64,000 bases of DNA from Novosphingobium capsulatum NBRC 12533 (GCF_001598375.1 NZ_BCYV01000005.1:372001-436000); one strand, 5' to 3'; shown: positions 33,628 through 43,479, counted from the stretch's first letter. A program made the numbers and translations. Notes: generated by a model not told the origin, from the letters alone.

Positions 33628-35961
33628 TTAGAGGGCGTTGAGGCTCTTGCGCAGGGCATCGATGAAGAACGCCACTTCGGTTTCCGTCCAGGTGAGCGAC
33701 GGGCGCAGCTTGAACGTGGCACGATATTCGCCCGACGTGCCCACCAGCACGCCGTTTTCGCGCATCCGTTCCACCAGCAGGCGCGCCTGGGCCGGCGCCG
33801 CGGTGCGGGCGGCACGGTCGGTGACGAACTCCAGCGCCGTCAGCATGCCGCGTCCGCGCACGTCGCCAATCAGGGCAAAGTGCTGCGCGAGCGTGCGCAA
33901 CTCTGCCCGCAGCAAGTCTCCAATGTGGTTGGCGCGGGCGATCAGGTCTTCCCGCTCGATCACGTCCAGCACGGCTTGGCCCGCCGCGCAGGACACGCTG
34001 TTGCCGCCAAACGTGCTGAACACCTCGCAATCGGCATAGAACGCCTGCCACAGGTCGCGCCGCGTCAGCACCACGCCGAGCGGATGACCATTGCCGACCG
34101 GCTTGCCCAGCGTGATCACGTCAACCTGGTCCAGGCCCTGAGTGGCAAATCCCCATAAGCTGCCCATGCGGCCCAGCCCGGCTTGCACCTCGTCGGCAAT
34201 CACCAGCGCGCCGGATGCGTGCGCGGCACGGGCAAGGCCTTGCATATAGCCTTCTGGCTGGCCGGGCACGCCGTTGCTGGTCAGCGCGGTGTCAATCATC
34301 AGGAACGCCGGCTGGTGGCCGACCTGGGCCAGCGCTGCCACGGCCTTGGCCCAGCTTTCCGCCGGATCGGGCGCGACGCCGCGATAGAGGTCGGGCGGGG
34401 GCAGGCAGGCCACATGCGCGTGCGGCGCCTTGGTGAGCGGGGAAAGCTCTACCGTGGTGGCCGTGATCCCGTGATAGGCGCCTTGCATCACCACGGCGCC
34501 GGTGCGCCCGGTGGCAAAGCGGGCAATCTGCGCGGCCACGTCGTTGGCCTCGCTGCCGGAATTGACGAACGAGCAGACATCGAACCCGGCCGGTGCCTTG
34601 GCCAGCAGCGCCTGGGCATAGGAACCAGGGCTATCGGCCAGATAGCGCGTGTTGGCGTTGAGCGCGGCAGCCTGGCGCGCGATGGCGCGCACTACGGCCG
34701 GGTGGCAATGGCCTACCTGCGGCACGTTGTTATAGGCGTCGAGATAGCGCGTGCCATCCGCGCCGATCAGCCAGGGACCTTGCCCACGGGTAAGATGCAG
34801 CGGCGTTTCATAGAAGTGCCAGATCTTGCCAAATGCCGCGTCGCGCTGCGCGATCAGGCCCGTGCGCGCGGCTGCCGGATCCGGGGCCAGCGCGGGCACC
34901 GGAAAACCGCAGGCCCGGCGCAGCGCATGGGTCGCGGTATCACGCCCCACTGCCAGCAACTTGGCCAGCATCGCACTATGCTTGCGCCCGCCGCCCAGAT
35001 GTGCATCGGGCGTTTCGTCTGCGGGATCACGCCGGGCATTGGCTACCAGCACGGTGTTGACCAGGCGCAGGCAGCACATATCGAATACCAGGTCGATTTC
35101 CGCTTCTTCCAGCGGATAGACCGTGTCGAAGCCCTGCGTCACCTCGGCCAGGATGACCAGCGGATCAACGCTTTCATCGGGAAAACAGTCTGCCGCCGTC
35201 ACCAGATCGGCCAGCAGCGCACCATAAAGCATGTCGCCGAAATCGATCACGCCCACGATGTTTGCGGGCTGTGCAGGATCGACCAGCAGGTTGCCCATGT
35301 GCGCGTCCTGATGCACCACCTGGTGGCGCGTGCGGGCGAGCGCCGGATAGATGCGGCTGTCCGCCTCGGCCAGAATCTGGGCGCATTGCGCGCGCAGGGC
35401 CGGATCGGCAATGCGGGGCAGGGCCGGGGCCAGCGCAGTCACCCGCGAAAGATCCCAATCGTGCCGGTTGCTGGCCGCATGGGGATGGAAATAGCCACGC
35501 AACGCCAGGCTCAACCGCGCCACGAAGGCGCCCGTGGCGCGGCGCAGTGCTGCGGGATCGGTGCAGTCCGCAAAGGCATCCTGGGCGATCCTGCCGTCGA
35601 GATAGGTCAGGATGCGCAGGATGTGCACCGTGCCATCATCGGCGGTTATCGTCGTGCGCCTGGCGCCGGCAAGCGTAGGCACCATCCGTGGCACCGCCAG
35701 TTGCGGGTCGATCCGCGCGATGTGATCGAGCGCCCCGATCTGGAAATCCACCGTGGCCGGTTGCTCCATCCGGTGCGACAGCTTGACCACGTAATCCGAT
35801 CCAGCATCATCGGTGAGATGCCAGGTCTGGTCCCGCTCCGAGTTGATCGCGTGCCACTGGCCGCGCAATCCCCACTCGGCGTGAACCCGCTCCTGCACCT
35901 GTTGCAGCGGAAAGGCTGGCGGAATGGCGTCGAGTGCATCATGAACTGCCAATCCTGCCAC
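33628..35961 (-). CDS. fused APH-type kinase and class III aminotransferase
   Basis: A 777-residue two-domain protein. Residues about 1-340 form an aminoglycoside/choline-kinase-like domain with catalytic HQDAHMGNLLVDP and metal motif VIDFGDMLYG. Residues about 370-777 form a fold-type I class III aminotransferase with SGSEANDVA, YHGIT, IADEVQAGLGR and the PLP lysine in ITLGKPVGNGHPLG. In animals the two parts correspond to hydroxylysine kinase and the phospholyases AGXT2L1/AGXT2L2, suggesting phosphorylation then elimination of ammonia and phosphate. GTG 35961 has AGGGA upstream; a TTG at 36075 is the alternative. Confidence 0.85.
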   Translation of the reverse strand: MAGLAVHDALDAIPPAFPLQQVQERVHAEWGLRGQWHAINSERDQTWHLTDDAGSDYVVKLSHRMEQPATVDFQIGALDHIARIDPQLAVPRMVPTLAGARRTTITADDGTVHILRILTYLDGRIAQDAFADCTDPAALRRATGAFVARLSLALRGYFHPHAASNRHDWDLSRVTALAPALPRIADPALRAQCAQILAEADSRIYPALARTRHQVVHQDAHMGNLLVDPAQPANIVGVIDFGDMLYGALLADLVTAADCFPDESVDPLVILAEVTQGFDTVYPLEEAEIDLVFDMCCLRLVNTVLVANARRDPADETPDAHLGGGRKHSAMLAKLLAVGRDTATHALRRACGFPVPALAPDPAAARTGLIAQRDAAFGKIWHFYETPLHLTRGQGPWLIGADGTRYLDAYNNVPQVGHCHPAVVRAIARQAAALNANTRYLADSPGSYAQALLAKAPAGFDVCSFVNSGSEANDVAAQIARFATGRTGAVVMQGAYHGITATTVELSPLTKAPHAHVACLPPPDLYRGVAPDPAESWAKAVAALAQVGHQPAFLMIDTALTSNGVPGQPEGYMQGLARAAHASGALVIADEVQAGLGRMGSLWGFATQGLDQVDVITLGKPVGNGHPLGVVLTRRDLWQAFYADCEVFSTFGGNSVSCAAGQAVLDVIEREDLIARANHIGDLLRAELRTLAQHFALIGDVRGRGMLTALEFVTDRAARTAAPAQARLLVERMRENGVLVGTSGEYRATFKLRPSLTWTETEVAFFIDALRKSLNAL

Positions 35962-36104
35962 CGTATCGTCCCTGCCGCTGCTCCGTCCTCGCCGCCTGCA
36001 TAGGGCCTTTGCATCTGAGATCGCAAGGGCATTGTGGTTGCGGAGACAGGCCAGGCAGCTAAAGCGGGATGGCAACCTGATCGTATCACGGGAGAATGTG
36101 GGCT

Positions 36105-37400
36105 ATGGCCAGCCATGCAGACCGGGGCAATGCTGCCGCCATCACCGATGCGCAGCGCCTGCGCGCGATCCTGGCCGGGTCGGCCGGCAATCTGATCGAA
36201 TGGTACGATTTCTATATCTACGCCTTTACCGCGCTCTATTTTTCGGCGGAATTTTTCCCCGAAAGCAACGCCCTGGTTCAGGTCATGGCGACGAGTGGCA
36301 TCTTTGCCGTGGGCTTTCTGCTGCGCCCGATCGGCGGTTGGTATTTCGGCCGCTTTGCCGATCGCCACGGGCGGCAACGGGCCATGGTCGTCTCGGTGCT
36401 GATGATGGGGCTGGGCGCCCTGCTGATCGCGGCGCTGCCGACCTATCGCCAGGTGGGGATTGCCGCGCCCGCGCTGCTGCTCCTGGGACGGATGCTCCAG
36501 GGCTTTTCCACCGGTGGGCAATATGGCACCGCGGCTACTTACCTTAGCGAGATCGCTGGGCGCGGGCGGCGCGGGTTCTGGGCCTCGTTCCAGTATGTCA
36601 CGCTGATTGGCGGGCAACTGCTGGCCACGCTGGTGATCCTGGCCTTGCAACACCTGTTGGGGGAGGGCGCGATGAAAGCCTATGGCTGGCGCATCGGCTT
36701 TGTCATCGGCGCGGGCGGTGCGGCGCTGATCCTGTGGCTGTCGCGGCACATGCACGAAACCGGGCAGGCCGCGCAAGGGCGGGCCGGTGCCGGCACCCTG
36801 CGCGAACTGTTCGCCCATCACACCCGCCCGTTCCTGCTGGTCATGGCGCTCACGGCCGGGGGCAGTCTGTCGTTCTATACCTTCACCACCTATATGCAGA
36901 AATACCTCGTCCTGACCGTGGGCATGACCAAGCCCGACGCAACCTTGCTGATGACGGTAGTGCTGGTGGCGTTCATGCTGATCCAGCCCGTCATGGGCGC
37001 GCTGTCAGACCGGATCGGTCGCCGCGCCAACATCGTGCTGTTCGCTGCGCTAGCCATGGTGCTGACCGTACCGATCTTCACCGCGCTGGCGGCGACCCGC
37101 AGCGTGTGGGTGGCCGGGCTGCTGGTCATGGCCGGCCTCATGATCAACAGTTTCTACACCTCGGTCAGCGGGCTGTTCAAGGCAGAGCTGTTCCCGGTAC
37201 ACGTCCGCGCGCTCGGCGTGGGCCTCGCCTATGGCGTGGGCAACGCGCTGTTTGGTGGCACGGCGGAAAACGTGGCGCTCGGCTTCAAGCAGATCGGCCA
37301 TGAAAGCGGGTTCTACTGGTATGTGACCGTGCTGGCTGCGGTTTCCTTGGTCGCGGGCCTGATGCTCAGGGACACGCGCCGGGATGATCCGCTGGCGTAA
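36105..37400 (+). CDS. MFS transporter, metabolite:H+ symporter (MHS) family
   Basis: A 431-residue transporter with 12 predicted helices. AGSAGNLIEWYDFYIYAF is the MHS-family N-terminal signature, GRFADRHGRQRAM the loop 2-3 motif, and GRMLQGFSTGGQYGTAATYLSEIA is typical of alpha-ketoglutarate, proline/betaine and shikimate permeases. ATG 36105 has GGGAGA 9 bases upstream, better placed than ATG 36096. It is divergent from the kinase-aminotransferase fusion and probably imports its substrate. Its 3' end overlaps the convergent LysR gene by 35 bp. Confidence 0.9.
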   Translation: MASHADRGNAAAITDAQRLRAILAGSAGNLIEWYDFYIYAFTALYFSAEFFPESNALVQVMATSGIFAVGFLLRPIGGWYFGRFADRHGRQRAMVVSVLMMGLGALLIAALPTYRQVGIAAPALLLLGRMLQGFSTGGQYGTAATYLSEIAGRGRRGFWASFQYVTLIGGQLLATLVILALQHLLGEGAMKAYGWRIGFVIGAGGAALILWLSRHMHETGQAAQGRAGAGTLRELFAHHTRPFLLVMALTAGGSLSFYTFTTYMQKYLVLTVGMTKPDATLLMTVVLVAFMLIQPVMGALSDRIGRRANIVLFAALAMVLTVPIFTALAATRSVWVAGLLVMAGLMINSFYTSVSGLFKAELFPVHVRALGVGLAYGVGNALFGGTAENVALGFKQIGHESGFYWYVTVLAAVSLVAGLMLRDTRRDDPLA

Positions 37401-38283
37401 GGCCACGCGCCATCGCGGCAGGCAGTTCGGCCGCCAGAAGCGCAATGAAATCGGTGACCTTGCGCGGCACCAGGCGGCGGCGTGGGTGCATGGCCCAGAC
37501 GGCTTCCTCGGTGGCGCGGAACGCCTCCAGCACGGGCTCCAGCCGCCCTTGGGTCAAGGCAGCCGCCGCATAGAAATCGGGCACCTGGCAGATGCCCAGC
37601 CCGGCCACCGCCGCCGCCGTCACCGCCGGGCCATTGTTGCAGCGCCAGCGGCCCTGCGGCTGATAGGTCGTTTCCGCGCGATGGCGGCGGAAATGCCAGA
37701 CATCGGCCGATCCGACCAGGCAGTCGTGATGATCCAGATCCTCGATCTCGGCCGGGCGGCCACGCTGCGCCAGATAGGCCGGTGCGGCGCAGGTCACCAG
37801 CTTGCGCCCGCCCAGGTGATGGGCCGCCAGGCGCAGATCGCCCTGCGGCCCGGTGCGGATCGCCACATCAAACCCCTCGGCGACGATATCGACCACGCGG
37901 TTGCTGAAATCGAGCGTCACGTCGAGCGAGGGGTTGGCCATGGCGTGGCGCAGCGCCAGCGGGGCGATGAAGTATTCCCCCAGTGCCGCCGGGCAGGTGA
38001 TGCGCAACGATCCGCGCAGACCGGTATCGCCGCTGGCCACGGCCAGCGCTGCATCGCGCTCGTCGATGATGCGCCGCCCCCGCTCGGCCAGTTCGCGTCC
38101 CGACGCCGTCAGCGAGACCTGGCGCGTCGTGCGGTGCAGCAGGGTGGTGCCGGTGCGGTGTTCCAACTGGGCAATCGCCCGGCTAACGTGCGAGGTGGAG
38201 CGTCGCAGCTTGCGCGCAGCGGCCGCGAAAGTGCCGTTTTCGGCAATCGCGACAAGTTCTTCCAGCCCATCCCAGTCCGACAT
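37366..38283 (-). CDS. LysR-family transcriptional regulator
   Basis: A 305-residue regulator. The winged HTH is at residues about 1-60 (ENGTFAAAARKLRRSTSHVSRAIAQLEHRTGTTLLHRTTRQV), followed by the periplasmic-binding-like effector domain. The ATG at 38283 gives the standard N-terminus. It is divergent from the formaldehyde dehydrogenase gene, with 100 bp between, and could regulate it. The gap holds the palindrome TTTGCGCAAA at 38311-38320. Confidence 0.9.
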   Translation of the reverse strand: MSDWDGLEELVAIAENGTFAAAARKLRRSTSHVSRAIAQLEHRTGTTLLHRTTRQVSLTASGRELAERGRRIIDERDAALAVASGDTGLRGSLRITCPAALGEYFIAPLALRHAMANPSLDVTLDFSNRVVDIVAEGFDVAIRTGPQGDLRLAAHHLGGRKLVTCAAPAYLAQRGRPAEIEDLDHHDCLVGSADVWHFRRHRAETTYQPQGRWRCNNGPAVTAAAVAGLGICQVPDFYAAAALTQGRLEPVLEAFRATEEAVWAMHPRRRLVPRKVTDFIALLAAELPAAMARGLTPADHPGACP

Positions 38284-38383
38284 GGCATTATCCCAAGCAA
38301 GCAACGAACTTTTGCGCAAATGCGCTCTTTGTGCCTGCCATGCAATGATGTAGGCCACTGCGATCGATAAGGAGGACACCTTC

Positions 38384-39496
38384 ATGAAGACCCGTGCCGC
38401 CGTGGCCTTTGAGGCCAAGAAACCGCTTGAGATCGTTGAACTCGATCTCGAAGGCCCCAAGGCGGGCGAGGTGCTGGTGGAAATCATGGCCACTGGCGTG
38501 TGCCACACCGACGCCTACACGCTCGACGGGTTGGACAGCGAAGGCATCTTTCCGTCGGTGCTGGGCCATGAAGGCGCCGGCATCGTGCGCGAGGTTGGCC
38601 CCGGCGTCACCAGCGTGAAGCCCGGCGATCACGTGATCCCGCTCTACACGCCGGAATGCCGCCAGTGCAAAAGCTGCCTTTCGGGCAAGACCAACCTGTG
38701 CACCGCGATCCGCGCCACGCAGGGCAAGGGCCTGATGCCCGATGGCACCACGCGCTTTTCCTACAAGGGCCAGCCGATCTATCACTACATGGGCTGCTCC
38801 ACGTTCTCCAACTTCACCGTGCTGCCCGAAATCGCGGTGGCCAAGATCCGCGAAGACGCCCCGTTCCAGACCAGCTGCTACATCGGCTGCGGCGTGACCA
38901 CGGGTGTGGGCGCGGTGGTCAACACCGCCAAGGTCCAGGTGGGTGACAATGTCGTGGTCTTCGGGCTGGGCGGCATCGGCCTCAACGTGATCCAGGGCGC
39001 GCGCCTGGCTGGCGCGGGCAAGATCATCGGCGTCGACCTCAATCCCGAGCGTGAGGAATGGGGCCGCCGCTTCGGCATGACCGACTTCCTCAATTCCAAG
39101 GGCCTGAGCCGCGAGGAAACCGTGGCCAAGGTCGTGGAAATGACCGATGGCGGCGCGGATTACACGTTTGACGCCACCGGCAACACCGAAGTGATGCGCA
39201 CCGCGCTGGAAGCCTGCCACCGTGGCTGGGGCACTAGCATCATCATCGGCGTGGCCGAAGCTGGCAAGGAAATCGCCACCCGTCCGTTCCAGCTGGTCAC
39301 CGGCCGCAACTGGCGTGGCACGGCGTTCGGTGGCGCCAAGGGCCGCACCGACGTGCCCAAGATCGTCGACTGGTACATGCAGGGCAAGATCGAGATCGAT
39401 CCGATGATCACCCACGTCATGGGCCTGGAAGAGATCAACACCGCGTTCGACCTGATGCACGCCGGCAAGTCGATCCGCAGCGTCATCGTGTTCTGA
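38384..39496 (+). CDS. adhI: S-(hydroxymethyl)glutathione dehydrogenase (class III alcohol dehydrogenase)
   Basis: A 370-residue zinc enzyme that oxidises the glutathione adduct of formaldehyde to S-formylglutathione with NAD. Catalytic zinc ligands are in [16 protein letters not shown] and [11 protein letters not shown]. Structural zinc cysteines are in [37 protein letters not shown] is the NAD site, and [18 protein letters not shown] is class III specific. A strong AAGGAGG precedes the ATG. No S-formylglutathione hydrolase gene is adjacent. A terminator follows. Confidence 0.95.
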   Translation: MKTRAAVAFEAKKPLEIVELDLEGPKAGEVLVEIMATGVCHTDAYTLDGLDSEGIFPSVLGHEGAGIVREVGPGVTSVKPGDHVIPLYTPECRQCKSCLSGKTNLCTAIRATQGKGLMPDGTTRFSYKGQPIYHYMGCSTFSNFTVLPEIAVAKIREDAPFQTSCYIGCGVTTGVGAVVNTAKVQVGDNVVVFGLGGIGLNVIQGARLAGAGKIIGVDLNPEREEWGRRFGMTDFLNSKGLSREETVAKVVEMTDGGADYTFDATGNTEVMRTALEACHRGWGTSIIIGVAEAGKEIATRPFQLVTGRNWRGTAFGGAKGRTDVPKIVDWYMQGKIEIDPMITHVMGLEEINTAFDLMHAGKSIRSVIVF

Positions 39497-39517
39497 TCAC
39501 GGGCTTGATGCCGCAAT

Positions 39518-39555
39518 AAAAAAGGGGCCGGCCCATATGGGCACGGCCCCTTTTT
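39518..39555 (+). terminator. rho-independent terminator of adhI
   Basis: AAAAGGGGCCG ... CGGCCCCTTTTT with a 12-base loop (itself containing the palindrome CCCATATGGG) and a T-run. It can also serve the convergent TonB receptor gene, as the A-run on the left gives a T-run on the minus strand. Confidence 0.9.
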
Positions 39556-39579
39556 CATGGCAGCGCGGTGGACGGCAGC

Positions 39580-41907
39580 CTAGAACTTGAGCGTTCCGCG
39601 CACGCCATAGGTGCGCGGCGGGCGCATCTGGTTGTAGATCACGCCGGGCTTCCCTGGGCTTTGCGTGGAATTGGCAAAGACCAGCGCGTTTTCCAGGTTG
39701 TTGACAAAGCCGGTGATCGCCAGCGAACCGGGCGCATTTTCCCAGGTCAGCCGCGCGTTCGACATCATGTAGGCGCCCTGGCGGCCCAGATCGAGATAGT
39801 CGATCGAAAGATAGCGCGAGCTTTCCACGCGGGTGTCAACCGCCGCGATGATCCGGCCGGCGCTGCCGATGTCGAACGTATGGTCATACCCCGCATTGAC
39901 CACCCAGCGCGGCGCATTGACCAGCGACTTGCCCGAGCAATCGACGTTGTAGATGCGCGCCGCCGCGCTCGCGCCCATCAGTGCCGTGGGGGTGATCGCG
40001 CAGCCCACCACAGGCGCGGGCCCAGTGGTGGAATAGGCCTTGTACTGCAGGCTGTCGTACGTGGCGTGCAGGTATTGCACGTTGAGCGAGAACAGGTCGT
40101 TGCGCGTGGGTTGCCACAGCACTTCGGCTTCTGCGCCATAGAGCTTGGCCGCGCCCGCATTTTCCGTGGCAAAGACCGGGCCATAGATCGCGCCGGCCGG
40201 CGTTGCCGCCACCTGCACGGGCGCAAGATGAGAAATCTGCTGGTCGCGATAGTCCCAGTAGAAGCCTTCGACGTTGACCTGCAGCGTATTGGCAAAGAAG
40301 CGGTTCTTGGTGCCGATGGTATAGGCCGTCAGCCGTTCAGGGCGCGAATAGTTCTGCCCCAGCGCGGAAAACAGGATGCCCGATTTGAAGCCGGTGGACA
40401 CGGTTGCATAGAGCAGCGAATGCGGCCCGGCGTCGAACTCCATGCCGGCCTTCCACGTCACCTTGCTGAAATTCACATCGGTGGTGGCGTTGGTCGCCAG
40501 GTCGAGGACGATCGGCGTGAAGTTGGGATAGGCCGGGGGCACGAACCCGACGAAGGGATAGGTGTGCGCTTCGGTCTGCTGCGTCTTGGTATCGTGGGTA
40601 TAGCGCAGGCCGCCGGTCAGCCGCCAACGCGGGGTCAGTGAATAAGTCGCCTCGCCAAACACGGCATAGCTGTCCGTACCCAGGTTGGAATTGATCCGCG
40701 TGCCGTTGTTGCCCTGGTCGAAGAACTGCTTCGCCTTGACGCTTTCGGTGAAATAATAGCTGCCCAGCACCCACTTGAGCTGCGCATTCTGGTTGCCCAG
40801 ACGCGCTTCGAGCGACATCTGATCAGACTTTTCCGTCACGTCGATCAGGAAGCTGGACGAGTAGTTGACAAAGTCGAGGTCAGTGCGCCGCCACGCCGGG
40901 ATGACCGTGAGCTTGGCAAAGCCCAGATCGGCATTCACCGTGACCAGCGCGCCGTAATACTTGTTGTTCTGATAGCCATCGCCGCGCGCGATGATCTGCG
41001 GCACGGGCGCGGTGGGCGCGCGTGACAGGTATTCGGCGAGGACACGCGGATCGCTGGGGCCAAGGCGGTCTTTGCCCGCCAGCAGCGGCATGATCGTGCC
41101 GCCCAGGCCCTTGCCGCCAACATCGCCATAATCGACCATCAGGTTGGCGTTGAAGCCGTCGCCGGTGTCAAAGCGCAGTTGCCCGCGCACGGCGGTCGTG
41201 TCCTCGTCGTCATAGCCGTCGCTGTAATAGCCGTCATGCTGGGCATGCTGGGCCGAAATGCGCAGGGCTGCCTGGCTGCCGAGCGGCAGGTTGATCGCGC
41301 CCGATGCCTTGATCGCGTTGTAATTGCCGTATTCCCCGGTGACGAAGCCGGATGCCTCGCCCAGCTTGGGCTTTACCGTGATCAGGTTGACCGCGCCGCC
41401 CGTGGCATTGCGGCCATAGAGCGTGCCCTGTGGCCCCTTGAGCACTTCCATCCGCTCAAGATCATAGAACAGCGCCGCCGGGGCAGCGGGGCGCGACAGG
41501 TAGACGCCGTCGAGGTTGAACGCCACGCCCTGTTCGGCAAAGGCATTCGCCCCGAACGTGCCGATCCCGCGCAGATAGATCTGGGTGAACGAGGCCGCCG
41601 GCGCTACCTGCAGTGCCGGGACCAGGCGGGTCAGGTCATCGGCGCGCGTCACGCTCTGCTTGGTCAGCACGTCACCGGCCACGGCGCTGACCGGAATGGC
41701 CGCGCGCTGAAGGTTTTCGGTGCGGCGCTGGGCGGTCACCACGATTTCGGCAAGGCCAGCCTGCGGTTGTTCCGGCGCGGCGGCAGCAGGTGGCTGCTGG
41801 GCTGGTCCATCTGGCGATTGGGCCGATGCGGCGTGGGCAGCGGCCGGCATGGCAATCGCTGCGGCCAGGGCCACGATCGATACCGCGGGGCGAATGTCGA
41901 AGTGCAA
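39580..41907 (-). CDS. TonB-dependent outer-membrane receptor
   Basis: A 775-residue receptor. The signal peptide (residues 1 to about 26, ending AAAHA/AS) is followed by a Pro/Gln/Ala-rich stretch and the TonB box/plug EIVVTAQRRTENLQRAAIPVSA. FNLDGVYLSRPAAPAALFYDLERMEVLKGPQGTLYGRNATGGAVNL is the plug core, and the protein ends GVRGTLKF with terminal Phe. The start TTG 41907 has AGGGAGAGG four bases upstream; ATG 41946 would add 13 residues. It is divergent from a NodD-like LysR gene, which probably controls it. The substrate is unknown. Confidence 0.9.
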   Translation of the reverse strand: MHFDIRPAVSIVALAAAIAMPAAAHAASAQSPDGPAQQPPAAAAPEQPQAGLAEIVVTAQRRTENLQRAAIPVSAVAGDVLTKQSVTRADDLTRLVPALQVAPAASFTQIYLRGIGTFGANAFAEQGVAFNLDGVYLSRPAAPAALFYDLERMEVLKGPQGTLYGRNATGGAVNLITVKPKLGEASGFVTGEYGNYNAIKASGAINLPLGSQAALRISAQHAQHDGYYSDGYDDEDTTAVRGQLRFDTGDGFNANLMVDYGDVGGKGLGGTIMPLLAGKDRLGPSDPRVLAEYLSRAPTAPVPQIIARGDGYQNNKYYGALVTVNADLGFAKLTVIPAWRRTDLDFVNYSSSFLIDVTEKSDQMSLEARLGNQNAQLKWVLGSYYFTESVKAKQFFDQGNNGTRINSNLGTDSYAVFGEATYSLTPRWRLTGGLRYTHDTKTQQTEAHTYPFVGFVPPAYPNFTPIVLDLATNATTDVNFSKVTWKAGMEFDAGPHSLLYATVSTGFKSGILFSALGQNYSRPERLTAYTIGTKNRFFANTLQVNVEGFYWDYRDQQISHLAPVQVAATPAGAIYGPVFATENAGAAKLYGAEAEVLWQPTRNDLFSLNVQYLHATYDSLQYKAYSTTGPAPVVGCAITPTALMGASAAARIYNVDCSGKSLVNAPRWVVNAGYDHTFDIGSAGRIIAAVDTRVESSRYLSIDYLDLGRQGAYMMSNARLTWENAPGSLAITGFVNNLENALVFANSTQSPGKPGVIYNQMRPPRTYGVRGTLKF

Positions 41908-41959
41908 GATGCCTCTCCCTCTTGTGCTTTTTATGGGCGCAAGCATCGCCACCGCCTTG

Positions 41960-41995
41960 TCATAATGGAAATGATTTGTTTTTATCGGTTTCGAT
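41960..41995. promoter_or_regulatory. candidate LysR operator between receptor and LysR genes
   Basis: The AT-rich 109-bp divergent gap contains TCAT-N7-ATGA (41960-41974) and ATCG-N4-CGAT (41984-41995). Dyads of this size (T-Nx-A type) are normal LysR-family binding sites. Confidence 0.4.
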
Positions 41996-42016
41996 TTGTC
42001 AGAATTATGGTGTGCA

Positions 42017-42949
42017 ATGCGCTTCAAGGGACTCGATCTCAATCTGCTGGTTTGTCTCGATGCGCTGCTCGATCTGCGCAACGTCACGCGCGCCGCCGAG
42101 CATCTCAGCCTCAGCCAGCCGGCGATCAGCGCGGCGCTGTCCCGGCTGCGCACGTTCTTCGCCGATCCGCTGCTGGTGCAGAACGGCAAGCGCATGATGC
42201 CCACGCCATTTGCCCTGCGCCTGCAGCCGGCCATCCGCGCCATCCTCAACGATGTCGATGGCCTGGTCGGCAGTTCGCCACATTTCGATCCGGCCACCAG
42301 CACGCGCGATTTCCGCATCTGCCTGTCAGACTATCTAGCCAGCGTTTTGCTGGCGCCGCTGCTGCCGCATCTGGCGCGGGTGGCGCCGGGCGTGGGGATC
42401 GACGTGATCCCGCTGAGCGACGATGCCACGCAGCGGCTCGATCGGGGCGAGATCGACCTGCTGCTGACACCGGAAAGCTATGTCAGCGACGAACATCCCG
42501 CCGAACTGCTGTTTGAAGAACACCACGTGGTGGTCGGCTGGCGTGACAATCCGGTCATGGCCAAGCCGATCGATGTGGAAGCGTTCGTGGCCGCCGGGCA
42601 TGTGGCGGTGGAGATCGGGCGGTTCAACCGCGTGTCCTTTGCCGAAAGCTATATGCGCGCCCAGGGCATCACGCGGCGGGTGGAAGTGCGGGTTTCCGGC
42701 TTTACCATCATTCCCGAACTGCTGGTGGGCACCACGCGCCTGGCGGTGATGCATGCGCGCCTGGCGGCCAAGGCGGCCCGGCATTGGCCCGTGTCCGTTT
42801 CACCACTGCCCTTTGCCATGCCGCCCATGCTGGAAATGGCACAGTTCCACCGGGCCCGCGCCGAAGACGCCGGCCTGCGCTGGCTGATCGATGCATTTCA
42901 TGATGTGGTTCGCTGCGAAGGGGATGGACCGGCCACCGCGTTGCTGTAA
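42017..42949 (+). CDS. LysR-family regulator, NodD-like
   Basis: A 310-residue LysR protein. MRFKGLDLNLLVCLDALLDLRNVTRAAEHLSLSQPAISAALSRLR is the NodD-type N-terminus, which fixes the ATG at 42017 against the earlier in-frame ATG at 41996. The effector domain follows (FRICLSDYLASVLLAPLLPHLA). NodD-like proteins respond to flavonoids or other aromatics, but many homologues are not symbiotic. It is divergent from a TonB receptor gene. Confidence 0.9.
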   Translation: MRFKGLDLNLLVCLDALLDLRNVTRAAEHLSLSQPAISAALSRLRTFFADPLLVQNGKRMMPTPFALRLQPAIRAILNDVDGLVGSSPHFDPATSTRDFRICLSDYLASVLLAPLLPHLARVAPGVGIDVIPLSDDATQRLDRGEIDLLLTPESYVSDEHPAELLFEEHHVVVGWRDNPVMAKPIDVEAFVAAGHVAVEIGRFNRVSFAESYMRAQGITRRVEVRVSGFTIIPELLVGTTRLAVMHARLAAKAARHWPVSVSPLPFAMPPMLEMAQFHRARAEDAGLRWLIDAFHDVVRCEGDGPATALL

Positions 42950-42992
42950 CACGGGCCGCATAGGAATGCGTGCCTGGGGGAGAGAAGCGCAG

Positions 42993-43460
42993 ATGACCAA
43001 TGCAGACCTGCATATCCGCCGCGAAACGGCGATCAGCATGGTGATCAATACCGTGCTGAGCGGTGTATTTTTCCTTGCCGTATTCGGACTGCACGGGCCG
43101 GTGCCGATCTGGGGCATGGGCCACTACGTCTTCGATTTCGGGCCGCAGGCCTTTGCCGTGGCGTTCATGAGCACGCTGGTGCCCGGTGCCCTGTCGCGCA
43201 AGGCCCTGCGCGCCGGCCGCGTGGCCTCGCGCCCCAGCGCGCTGCGCCTGCCGGGCAACCTGCTGTTGCGCGGGCTGATCCTCGCGGTGCCTTCGGCCAT
43301 GCTGGCATTGGCTGGGGCCGCCGCCGTGTGCCTTGCGCTGGGCCTTGCGCAATTGCCGTGGTCCGTGGCCCTCGCCGCAAAGCTTGGCTTTGGCGCCGTG
43401 CTGGCCCTGGTGATCACCCCCATCGCCCTGCGCGCCACCCTGGCCGAGGCCCTGGGCTGA
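42993..43460 (+). CDS. integral membrane protein of unknown function
   Basis: A 155-residue protein with about four hydrophobic segments (near residues 12-33, 45-62, 87-112 and 117-143) and a basic loop around SRKALRAGRVASRPS. No family was recognised with confidence. GGGGGAGAG lies ahead of the ATG. It follows the LysR gene by 43 bp on the same strand and is convergent with putA (stop-to-stop 19 bp). Confidence 0.7.
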   Translation: MTNADLHIRRETAISMVINTVLSGVFFLAVFGLHGPVPIWGMGHYVFDFGPQAFAVAFMSTLVPGALSRKALRAGRVASRPSALRLPGNLLLRGLILAVPSAMLALAGAAAVCLALGLAQLPWSVALAAKLGFGAVLALVITPIALRATLAEALG

Positions 43461-43479
43461 CGCGCAAGGGTGCCTGGGT

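Noticed and set aside
34183..36003. 606-codon open frame opposite the kinase-aminotransferase gene
   Set aside because: The opposite strand encodes clear catalytic motifs of two domains; the antisense frame has none and has the composition of a shadow frame.
42017..42949. NodD-like gene as sign of symbiosis genes
   Set aside because: No nod, nif or other symbiotic genes occur in the window; NodD-like LysR proteins are common in free-living alphaproteobacteria.
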